A stretch of DNA of 64,000 nt from Hirudinaria manillensis (Eukaryota > Annelida > Clitellata > Hirudinida > Hirudinidae). Position numbers and translations under genes: made by a program. Positions 36,195-48,100 of the stretch are shown here, in pieces; position 1 is the stretch's first letter, and every line of letters begins with the position of its first letter. Where the stretch lies: positions 4,666,501 through 4,730,500 of the forward strand of contig CM067530.1 of the NCBI GenBank assembly GCA_034509925.1, written 5' to 3'. Below the pieces are notes generated by a model. That model had not been told where the DNA came from and searched no databases. It saw only the letters and a list, made by a program, of their open reading frames with translations.

Positions 36195-39100
36195 ATGACC
36201 AGTAAAGGTTTTCGATTTGCTATTGATAGAGGAGGCACGTTCACAGATGTTTGGGCCAAATGTCCAAATGAGAATATTCTTGTATGCAAGCTATTGTCAG
36301 ACGATGATACACAGTATTCAGATGCACCAACTGAAGGAATTAGAAGAATTTTAGAAAAAGTGTTTATTATTGCTTTAATCCATAAATTAACAATATTATT
36401 CATTTAGGATTTTCGTTTTCTTTTGCTAAGGCAGGAGTTAGGGATTTTGTTGTTGATGGATTAATTGATGGTAAGCATATAGAATGGATCAGAATGGGAA
36501 CAACTGTTGGCACTAATGCATTATTAGAGAAACGTGGTGAGCCCATGGCCCTCGTAATCACGAAAGGCTTTGGAGATTTGTTATCAATAGGTGATCAGTC
36601 ACGTAAAAATCTGTTTAATCTGGTGAGTCGTTTTCGTTTAATTGTTTTGCAAATTGATATTTGGATTTTAGTGAATCACCTATCCTATTTTCAATTTGAA
36701 TTTTTGACATGGTTGTGTGTATGGTTTAGGATATTGGTGAGCCTTACTTATTACATGAGGAAATTGTTGAAATAGATGAAAGAATTATTCTAAAACGTCA
36801 AGATTGCTACATGAATGTTTCTTTTCCTGAGGTTGTTACCAAATCTGGAGAAAAAGTAAAAATTATGTTTGCTTTCAAGTTATTTTATTATTATTACAAT
36901 ATGATTTGTTTTATAATGTCAAATTAGATTTCAATGAGATTTCCACAATTTAATAACATTGTGATTTGGTAAATTTAAAATTATTTGGAAATATGACACA
37001 ATTCTGATACAATTGTGATACAAATCAACTATCAATTATTCGTCCAAAGGGTGTGAATGAGGTTCTCATGTAAAAAGGGAATCTCCAGGTTTCAAATCCA
37101 TATTAAGAAATTATGTTTCAGATATGAAAAGTTTTACAATTTCAGTTTTCTCATTCATTTGGAATAAGATCTTGGTGGCTATTAAAGATCTTACAATTTA
37201 AGATTTTGGAGTGTTAACATTAATGTAAAAGTGTTTCAATGAAACGTGCTTTGCCATTCATTTCCAAATGGATTTCTTTGAACACATCAACTCTAAATCT
37301 ATATTGTATATTATTTATGAATTTTGAATTATTATATATAACTATTTTTGGAACAACATTTTCAGAACGATATAAAAAGAGAAAGGTAATGAAGTAAGTG
37401 TTAAAATTGTGAAGTAATTATGGAGAATTAGAATCTGATCTTTGCCTTTAAAATAAGTATATTCGTCATTGGCAAGGCTTATGGAATTTAACAAAAGAAG
37501 ACAATAGAAACTTTTGAATTGTAGCTTTCTAGCAGCCAGGAGAGCAATAGCTATGTGTGTTCTGTCAGAATATGATTTTCATTCAACGATTTCAAGGAGC
37601 TATATCATCGAGGTGATATGGTCCTCCGATAAGTTGGGCGGCAGTTTTCATAATTTCACTTTAAGGATATCTTTACGGATATCGATATTTATGGATATTG
37701 TCGTTATTAAGTCGCAGAGCAGAGATTAGCGACGAGGCAGCGATGCTCAAGGGATTTGAGCTTCATCGCCCTCAGACGATGGAGACATCCAAGGTATATG
37801 AGTTCCGGGATAGCCTTGGTACAGTGCGCGTCATAAAGATAGGACAGGTGCATATTTTGATGATATCATTCCAAGTAGTGGAGCTATGTAAACCATTTTT
37901 TTATATGATATAGTAAAATACGTTACATTTACAGATTTATCAAATTTATTGTGCAAAAATAAATATTTTGTGAGAATTTAACAAAACACTGGAAATCCCA
38001 GAAATTGCACACATCAACGAAGAACACTGTGGAGCATAAATTTTCAAATTTATTGGATTTAAACTTTTAAATTATGATTTATATGAAAGTCAATAATTAG
38101 TTTTGTCTTCTTTCTTCATAATTACTTCTTTAATTCTGTTTTTCAATGAATCCAGGAAAGGTTTTAGGCTGTCTTCGTCCAGCTCTTTCCAGGCCTTTTC
38201 CAAAGAGTCTTTCAGCTCTTGAACGCTGGATTATTGTTTGCCATTACAATATATTTTCCTGGCAAGCAATCCCCAAACGTTTTTGATGGGGTTCAAGTCT
38301 GGGGAGCGAGATGGCCACTTGAAAACCTCCAAATTCCTTTCCTTGAAAAAAAGTTTGGTTGATTTTGCCCTGTGTAGAGGGGCATTGTCATGCTGGAAGA
38401 TGACCCTTTCATTTCCAAATTTGTCACATAATGTGAACAAATGATGGTCCAGAGTTTCAACATATTTGGCAGAGTTTTGCTTCCCCTCTAAGAACACAAG
38501 TTCTGAAGAACCTCGAGAGGAAATGGCAGCCCAGACCATCACTGAGCCACCTCCAAAATTTCTTTTAAAAAATGAGTTTTTGCGTTTTCTGACATCATGC
38601 CAATGAAATTTGAATCCATCTGGACCATCCAAGTTAAATTTTTTTTCATCTGAAAAAATAACGGACTTCCAGTTGGTGTCCAAATCCAGCATCTCCTTTG
38701 CCCAGTTCAGTCGGAACTCCTTGAGGGCCTCCGTCAGAAGCGGCTTGTGCTGACGCTTAACAAACGTTTGAAAACCACTTCCACGGAGACATCTCAATAT
38801 TTTAGATCTACTGACATTTAGGTTTAAGTTATTTTTTAGGTCCTTTGTTGAACTGAGCCCCTTGGAAGCTTCGCGAAGGATGACTCTTCTCTGACGTTCA
38901 TTCAGTTTTTTTGGTCTTCCAGGGGAACAAATTGTTCCATAACTTTGAGGATCACTTAAAAAACGACTAATAACATTTCTAGAGCGATTCATACTCCTAG
39001 AAATTTCAGAAATTGACAAATTCAAGTCTTTAAAGGCAAGAATTTGTCCTCTTTCAACATCATTGTTGCTTCCCTAAACCCATCAATAATAAAATTACCT

Positions 39101-42100
39101 AACGACATTTTATTCTATAAACATGTTAGGGACATCAAGTAATATATAAGGAGTCTTATTATGTTAATGAAATTTTGTGAAACCTGTAATAAAAATTTTT
39201 TTCCTCAACGGAAGAGACCCCACGCTCCGTTGCGGAAACTCCGAGAAACAACATCAAAAGTGTTTCTTGGTGGATTCTCATCAATATTCAAATTTTAGTC
39301 TTAACTTTTATTGAATACTAATTAATTACTCTCTTATGATCGCTAAAATCAGCATTTTGACCGAAGTTTACCGGTAATTTTAAAGATAGAGATAGAAATC
39401 TTGTGATTCTAGTACCTGTCCTATCTTTATGACGCGCACTGTATATTGCTTCTAAATTTTGTCAGTCCTGTACCTTGAGGTTTCCAGGTTTTACTGGTAT
39501 TCCAGCAATGGCCTGACGTAAACTAGACGCAAAAGGCTTTAATAGAAAGTCTTTGCGTTGAGTAGGTTTCTTAAAAAAGTTTGAATTATTATATTTATTG
39601 GTTTTCGGTTCCAATCTCTGCTTCATTCCTCTGTTATAGCTGAAATATTTGGAATTTTGTTTTATTTTAAAAATTATTACAGTTCATTTTTTTATTTTTT
39701 GAAAAACAAGTCAGAAGTTCCAAGCAAGTTATCCCAAGTACTTGAACTTAAAAACTAAGGATCATGGAGTATCAGTACTCCTCATTGATAGTGGCAGAGT
39801 TTGAAAAGTCAAGCAAATTTTAAAAACGAAAGGAATCGGACACCTATGATAATTGGTTTGATAATTCCTATTGAATGGATATAGTGACCTAAAGAATAGA
39901 ACACTGGTTAATGCAGCCAGAAGCAGCAATGAGATTGGCTCATGAAACTGTTGGCAGAATTGATGTTAATTCATCATATATATCAAGGATGATATCCAAG
40001 TTTAACGAGGGCCTGCAGCAAGCAATCTTGGGGAATTGTTGTGGGTAAAAGTAATGATATTTGTTATTTAATAAGTTAATATTCAGATTCTTTTTGAGGC
40101 TAGTGCAATGGCACATTCTTGGTAATAAAACAGCTTAGTATCTCCAATTCCCAAAGTAGTCCTTAATTATATAGCAAGTAATTCAAGATACAACATTGGC
40201 GACGAGGATGACTAACGCTCAAGAACTATCTGTAGCAGAGATGTTCATGATGTTCCTGTCCTACCAGGAAGGAAAAGAGCAGAGATTGAAACAAGAGCTC
40301 GAAGAAAGAGATCAAGAACGGTGGCTGACAATAATCAAGATGTTCAGCGCAGATACCGTGATTGCACCTATCCCTGTCTACTGCGATGAGTGGAGGGAGG
40401 AGGTAGGGAGTGGGAATAATCCGCTTGTGGTAGTGGACGAGGCCCAAGTTGAACCCAAGATGGGAAAGGTCAGCACAGACATTGTGGCTGCACCTACTCC
40501 TGTCCATTGCGATACATGGAAGGAAGAAGAAGGGAATATGGATGCTCCAGTTGATGTAGTGGGCGAGGCCGAAGAAGCCATGATGTGCAAGGTCAGCGCA
40601 GAGACCTTGATGGCAACTACTCCTGTCCACTGCTATACGTGGAAGGAGGAAGAGGAAAGGATTAATGTTGATCCTGGTGAGAGAGTGAATGAGCTCCAGG
40701 ATGAACCAGGGAAGACAGTCGAGGCTGATCGAGTCGTAGCTGAAGATAGCTCAGCATTTGGGTATTCTCGTGACTTCCCTATCAAAGAAGTCCGGAACCC
40801 ATTGCCTCAGGAGGAGGAGGAGGAAGCAGAGGGTTGCTGCAGTAATCACACTGGCCAAGAACGGAGCAACGTAGATGGCAGTGTTGCATTAATAGGCAGT
40901 AAGTTGATGAGTAGTGTTCCAAGGAGTGTACCACTACTCAGTCCATGAACAAGGCGATTCAATCTGTCAAAATGGGGTCAAACGAAGGAGGTCCCATTCA
41001 TATAATCTATCTCACTCACCTTCTCCAAATGATGATAGAGGATCGGGGTCAAGAAGTTGTCACAGACTATACAGGAGTAAATCAAGATCAAAAAGCCATG
41101 ACAGATGCAGATCTGACAAATACGATGATAGGAGGAGAAACAGTAGGAAGTCCATGTCAAGAAGGAAGAGGCATGCTGATGATAAGGAAGAACAAATTGC
41201 GAAGTCAGCAAGACAAAGGGAATGGTGTCCATTCGACAGTCAATGGTAGAAGAACATTCTCAAGAAGACGCAATGCCAAAACCAAAAATAAGATCCACAC
41301 GCCATCGCAGTCCACCTCGTGATCGACGCAAGCAAGAAGATCTATGATTATATATGAGGGGGAGGTGTTGTGGGTAAAAGTAATGATATTTGTTATTTAT
41401 TAAGTTAATATTCAGAATCCTTTTGAGGCTAGTGCAATGGCACTAAAACAGCTTATCTCCAATTCCTAAAGTAGTCCTTAATTATATAGCAAGTAATTCA
41501 AGATACAACAGGAATAGCAGGAATGAAGAAAATCGGGAACCGATGACAACTCAATGTAGTAGCTTGTAAAATTCTATAGTCAGCAGGTTTTGTGTCTAAC
41601 TAATTCATTGATATGGATATCTAGTTATTCCAGTGAGCTTTTGCTGCATTTTGTAGCTGCAGTTACCGGCGGTTCGTAGGAGGAGTATACGCCAGACCAC
41701 CATTACTCGTTTCCAGCGACCTCAGGACAGGACCCATACGACGCCTCAGGCAAAAAAACCTCGCGCCCGCAAATGCTTTTCTTATCGATCTTTATCATAC
41801 GTCACAGTTCATCATCATGAACTATTTGTAAATAACATCGGCGATAATCTAAATAAACTGAATTACAGGTAGCTAAAAACAATATTCATTGCATTTTGCC
41901 ACTAAAAATAAATATCGTGTAATATGTGATAAATGATCAGAAGTAGCATCTGCCAATGTTGTAGAACAAGTGGATTAATAAGGTATCTAGAAAATTCAAT
42001 GCAATGAATAGCAACACAATGCGATTAGGGTAAAAAGTTTTATTTATTGTTTTACTAGATCCAATGCGCATTTTCTTGTTGCTGTTCAAATTGTTTCTAG

Positions 42101-45100
42101 CAGGGTTAATAAAAACTCTTAATAAAACTTGAACTAGTTGAAGTTATGTAGGATTAATGTAGCAGAATTAGTATAATAGAGTATTAATTTATTATGTTAT
42201 TATTGTTAAATCAGGTAATCATTTGTAAAAGTTTAAACCAAGAAGAGGTGAAGTCATCACTTAAACACATTTTTTCTAAAGGAATCCGAAATCTAGCTGT
42301 AGCACTTCTACATTCTTACCTGTTAGTGTCAAGATTTAAATTAAAACAATTGCAAATTTATATTTTTCTATGTATCTATTGATGATTGCATTATATTTAT
42401 AGATATGATGAGCATGAAACATTAATAGAGAAAATAGCAATTGATATGGGTTTTGAAAACGTTGTCCTATCATCAAAGAGTAGCAGAATGATCAAAATTC
42501 TTCCTCGTGCTTCAAACAGTTAGTTCTACAACTTTGAGAAATAAAAAATTTTGAAATTTACACTTTTTTTTTAAAGCTTGCATTGATGCATATTTAACTT
42601 CAACACTAAGAAAATACACTTCTAGTTTTATGAATGGATTTCAAAATCTTCACGTTAGTATTTAAACACTTTAAGTGTTAATCAAATATGAAATAATACT
42701 TTATCTATAGTTATTGCACGTAAATTTCAAAGAATGAAATATTGATGCATTAGCAATAGGGATACGGAATGAGTGCCAGGGTTTAGCGGCACTGACCACG
42801 GGTTAGCCACATAATTCCTTGAAGACCATAATAGCCTTATGAACATCAGAAATAAGTGGCATTCATAAAGCTTCCAAGACTTGGGTAATAACATAAGTTT
42901 TGGATGTAAAATTGATATGACTTCAGGGGAGTGATTTTCTGAAGTTTTTTTTCTGAAGTCAGCAAACGCCTTTGAGAGTTCGCAAGAAAGTCTGACTAAA
43001 CTGGGCAAAAGAGATATCAGCTTGGAGTAAATTATTTTTTCGATTGAAAGAAATTGAATTTTAGCGATAACTGAAACGCTCGTTTTGGACCACCTTGTGA
43101 AAAAAGTGATTCCAGCCGACACTGTGGCGGTTATGCTGGATTTGGCCCCCTATCTCTTCAAACTTCAAGGCTTCTTCTGCTTTTCTGATTTCCTCCTGGG
43201 TCTTGAGTTTCCTTCCTGATCTGAGCCGTAAATCCTAATCTCGTGGATATTTGGATCATCAACTGCGTCCTGATCTTCCGCACTTCGGCAATGGATCTCA
43301 GCGTCAACCGTAGCCGTGCAATTTTGCTGTATAGAGCAATCGAAGAGAACCCTGGCGAAAGCCTCCGTCGTACTCTGATTCTACGGCTAATGCAATTCTC
43401 CAGAGAATCGACGAAGGGAAGACCTATTTCATAAATGAAGAGGCCAGTATGAATCTTTGAAGCAGAACAAACTGCGATATTCATATCTTGAATTTTCCTG
43501 GCAACGGGGTTCTGTCGACTGTTCAATTTACATTTACATTTACATTTATTTATCGGATATTTAACGTGCACAATATAATCCCGATGTAAAGGCACTGAGG
43601 TACCAACGCTCACAGATTTAACAGTCATGTAGCCAGCCAATTTAAAAAAAAAAACAAAAGACATATGTATATAAAATAAAATAAAAAGTAAAAGTGAATG
43701 AAGAAAAATAAAATAGAATAAAATAATAGAGGATGGAAAATTATCGGTTTGAATTCGCAAACAAGTGAGTTTTCAGTCGTGATCTGAATGCTTCTGACGA
43801 TTGAGCCAGACGAATGTTCGGAGGAAGCAGGTTCCAGATCACATGAGCAGCGACATAAAAGGCCCGATCGCCCTGCCTGACACTCCGAGACCTTGGTACG
43901 ACCAAGGTCCTAGTCTCAGATGAGCGGATGCCCTGCCGGGGACACCTGTGGTGCTAGTCAGTAGTTCGGTACCTAGGGGCTTGACCAGGTGGGCAGTCTT
44001 GTACAACACCCGCTCCGGGATCTTCAGCCAGTGAAGGTTAGCACGTAACGGGGAGATATGGTCCGATGACCTCCCTCCTTGTATGAGCATGGCAGCCGTG
44101 TTCATGACGGTCTGGAAGATGCTGATGACCTGGTGGTTGACATTGACCAATAGAGAATTGTAGTAGTCAAGCCATGCAAGAATAAATTGGATGGTGAGAG
44201 ACCGAAAGGCCTCAGGTGGCAGGAATAGCTGGAGTAGCCAATCCCTTTGTGACGTTGCCTAAACCAGTAGCATCACCGATGAGCTTCCATCTTCTGGCAG
44301 GGTGACGCATCTCTGCTATGCGCATGGCATAGTAGTTTCGACGCTTTTGGTGCAGCAGAGCAGCATACGAGCGGGCGCAAGCCCTGATGATAACGGTCTC
44401 GGCGTGTCCTCTTCTGAGTCGAGTTAGGTAGGATCTCACTCTCATGCACTCATCATCAAACCATGGCTGCCTGTATTTTTAGAAGCGTGGTCGATAGAGG
44501 GAGGAATTTCTCAACCGCCTCATTGAGAGTCATAATAAAGATCAGCCATGCGATCAATATTTATGGAGATCCACACCTCTGGGTTGGCGAAAGGAGAGGT
44601 ACTGAGAAGTCGTTCGAAGAGAGGCATATCAAAATTCCTCCAGAGCCTAACCCTACTTGCGCCCGGTATGTGAGGACTGAAGACGTAGTCCATATTAGAA
44701 GTTTATGGTCGGAGAGAACACTTTCCATCTTATCAACCAAGGGGCAGGCAGTCATCGTCTCTCTCAAGGACAATGTCCAAAGTTCCACCGCAGTCATGGG
44801 TAGGACCAGCAACAATCATTCTGAGGCCGAAAGATGAAATGAGATTACTTAAGACCAAGTTCTTATCGTCAGACTTTTCAAGGTAAATATTTATGTCCCC
44901 AGTAACGAATAGGGTCGGGGAGCCAATGATAAAACGACGGTCTTTTACAATCGGTGTTTCTTCGATCGCCAGATTTGAAAGTGGAACAACGACTTTTGTA
45001 CAGCCCTGTCCGGATGTTTCCTCCCATAGTTCAGATTGAACAGTTGTGTGCGATCATAAGTTTTCATTGGCACGGAGTCTAAGAAGACATCTAAAATAGG

Positions 45101-48100
45101 CTGAAGTTCAGCAAGCTGTTGGCCGAGAAGAAATGTAAATACGACGATAGTCTCAGAAAACTCTCGTGGTATATTTCAAAAGCTCTTAACGTAGCGGACT
45201 TTTATTCAGTACAAATTAGATATAACTCTACTTATAATTTACATAAGTAAATTATGTGGCCTCTCGTGGTATATTTCAAAAGCTCTTAACGAGACGAGTA
45301 GAGTTATATCTAATTTGTACTGAATAAAAGTCCGCTACGCTCACAAAACAAGCTTAAGAGCACATGCGAAACAATCAACCGTCACGCACCATCCTTGCAT
45401 TGCTTTTGACAGCCTCCTGTTTTCTGTCAGACAAATCTGCGTCGAATAACCTTCCTAAGCTTTTCACGTGTTCTTTCAAAACTAATGATTCTTTGGTCCG
45501 CGTCGAAGAAAAGCACATTTTCGCGAATTTTGTCTCTTGTTAGGGCGAGGCTGAGCTTGAACTCCATTCTGCACCATACAAGCAGGTCGTTTACTATATG
45601 AATATAGGTTTTGCTTCACTTGCTTTCTATTTGTGATGAGGGTGGTGTCGTCCATAAATGCCATGACTAGGAGCATATACAGACTCCCTCAAGACTGAGC
45701 CAATCCTCTTCTTGGATGTGTCTGCTCATCAATATTTACCATTAAATAATTTAGATTTGAAATCTGCCCAGACCATTATTTCATTCTTATTTTAAAGAGA
45801 TTCTCCGGCCGGATCTCTAAGTTAAATCTGACCGGGGCCATTTTCTACAAAGTGACTATAATGAAACAATACACCACTTGGGTCAATATTGTCAGTTCAA
45901 AAGTGTGATTTCCGTATTTTTTCACTCAATGGTTAATTATAATTAGCAGCAGTCAAACTGTTCTCAAAGTCCGTCAATCATGGATGAGTTGTATTTCAGA
46001 AATATCAACTTTTCTAGTTTTTTTTTTAATTTTTGCAAAAGACAGCTACGATCAGTTATAATATCATGCTATACTCAATTTGTTTTTGATTTATTGATTT
46101 ATTTCCAATGGCACACTTGGCCGCAAGAAATATTTGTAAAGGAAATCCTAGTATATTTGAGCTCCACCATGAAAGTATTTTGCTATGTTGAATGCATTAT
46201 CATGAAGAATGAGGCACTTATTATGTTGGATTTCCCAACTGCAAACATTTTGTTAGAAAGGACTCTCCACTCTTCTGTAAAACCTCGTCAAAAATATATG
46301 TGCACTAGGATATAGTGAAAAATTTGACAAATCTAGATGAGATAAGTTTGTTAATATCAGAGTTATATAATAAACAATAACAATGTTTGGCTGTTTTCGG
46401 GTTCAGGATTGCATCACGAAATCCAAAAGAAATTTTCTCCGAGAGGAATAGATTCAGAAATGAAGGTCCAGCGATATAATCAATTATGAGACCCGATCTG
46501 TATTTTGAAATACATCAGAGTATTTAATGGAATGGCATGTTTCAGTATCTTTAGTTTCATTCTTAAAGATTTTCGTTTACAATGACCATTTTCTGAGGCC
46601 AGTTTCTCGAAGAGAAATTGCCATCACTAGAAATTTGATAACGTTTATCTTTGAATGCATACAAAATTTTATGATAAACCTGTCATAAAAATGCAATATA
46701 AAAAAACTATTCTAAAACAATGTCTAAATAACTAGAAATTTAAACTGTTTATTGATTTGTGACGCATTAAATCAATTTTTTTGTCATAACCTTAATGTAC
46801 GTAACTGAAACTTTTCACAGATGAATAAAATCCTCATGATGCAATCAAATGGTGATATGACATCTCTGGAAAAGTAATATTTTATGATACATTTTAAAAT
46901 TTGAATTTAAGCTATGTAGAATATAAACCTACATCTACTGGGGTATAGCAAACCAATTAAGAACTTGTTATCAACTATTTAATTGTTAGCAGCCACTGAT
47001 AATTTCAGAGAAAATCATTAAATGTTATCTCACCGTAGCCGGTAATTACCACTCTTTAAAAATCACTTTCTAGAATCATTAATGGATTATTATAATGATG
47101 GATTATTGCAATTCAATTTTTGAGATTATTTCGTCTATTATTATATCGTCTATTCAAAGGTGAATCTTCGGTTGACTTTGATTTTTTATTAATACTTCAA
47201 TATCTGAACAATATCTAATAATCAATAACATCACCATATCTAAAATAAGTCACTCTTATAATAAATTTATTTCGAAAGTGGGGGGATAGGGCTTATTTTT
47301 GGGAGTGTCTTAATATCTAGAAAGGCAATCTGTTACTGTATTTATTGCTTTACTGTAGAAGAATTTCGTTTAAGGAGTCAATTTATGCCGTTCTATTTAT
47401 TACTACTACTACCACAATAACATGTCACCCCGGCGCCGCTGACCCCATCCAGCCAAACACAAAAAAAATATATAGATTGATCACGTAGAGTGCTTAAGAA
47501 GAGCCGGCTCAAACGATTTATATGCACAGTCATCCAATTAGATCAACAACGCATCAGCAGACGACAAATTAGGCCATACCACGCCATACTCTCCTTCGCG
47601 CTTATGCACGCTCCGACTCAAGGCTGACAATAATTCTACGTATCTTGGTAAGATTGCATTCCAGGAGTCATAATAATAATAGGGAGGAGATGCAGTGATG
47701 CAATGTACTATATGTACTATAGTGTTTTATTTTACAAGGGGTGGCTTGCAGTGTTTCTTTCACATATCTAGATATCTTTTTTTTTGGGAGGGGGGGGGGG
47801 GGGGGCAACGACTTTGCCTGAGAAATAAATTTCAAGTACATCGTTCATGAAAGTTAGAGTTTGCAATACTTTAAAAGGAATAGAATGAAAACGTTTCAAA
47901 ATGATTCCAAACCAAGCAAAAATATCCACTTTAATTGTCTACTCTTTTACTGTATTTGATTATCTCAAAGCCAGCTGGAGGTGTTAAGGACAAATTTTAT
48001 TAGTTTTCCAAAGATTACTAATTAGAATTTAGGGTATTGTCAGGCATCATCTGCAAACACTTTTAGACTTTTAGTTTGCCTTGGGTTCATGTTCAACATA

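Larger units (their letters stand above)
31117..37593. repeat. tandem duplication, unit B (6.48 kb)
   Basis: Second copy, head-to-tail with unit A. It is the copy joined to the remaining 5-oxoprolinase exons, while unit A is joined to the intact membrane-protein gene. An assembly artefact (two haplotypes placed in series) cannot be excluded. Confidence 0.95.
40037..41510 (+). mobile_element. compact LTR element with a gag-like repeat protein
   Basis: Fossil-class LTR retrotransposon, 1474 bp, in intron 3 of 5-oxoprolinase. LTRs are 40037-40195 and 41366-41510, both TGTTGTGGGTAAAAG to GATACAACA, with perfect target duplication GGAAT (40032-40036, 41511-41515). The primer-site candidate TTGGCGACGAGG directly follows the left LTR, as in the gypsy at 16271. 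A purine-rich GAGGGGGAGG precedes the right LTR. There is no protease, RT or integrase, so it would depend on a partner element. The main difference between the LTRs is a small indel; otherwise they are close, so the insertion is fairly young. Confidence 0.9.
43050..45690 (-). mobile_element. R2-like non-LTR element, split by later insertions
   Basis: The upstream piece (45680-45370, minus) reads [14 protein letters not shown], the polymerase box of the reverse transcriptase. The downstream piece (43521-43050) reads [45 protein letters not shown], then [10 protein letters not shown]. The latter aligns with the copy at 58440-60592 ([44 protein letters not shown]). A LINE and a foldback separate the two pieces. 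Stops and frame changes show it is dead. It lies in intron 6 of 5-oxoprolinase. Confidence 0.72.

Noticed and set aside
42727-43122. 131-residue minus-strand frame next to the R2-like element
   Set aside because: Only its first few bases overlap sequence homologous to the R2-like copy, in another frame; the rest matches nothing I know.
43243-43434. Plus-strand frame over the R2-like element
   Set aside because: It is the antisense shadow of the [12 protein letters not shown] frame.
44463-44837. Plus-strand 124-residue frame
   Set aside because: Antisense of the LINE endonuclease and linker region.
45980-46315. 111-residue plus-strand frame
   Set aside because: No domain. The opposite strand has a weak mariner-like L-H-D-N-A motif, but too little to call either.
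47555-47660. Possible 5S rRNA-like stretch (GCCATACCACGCCATAC)
   Set aside because: The rest of the 5S sequence and its internal promoter boxes are absent.
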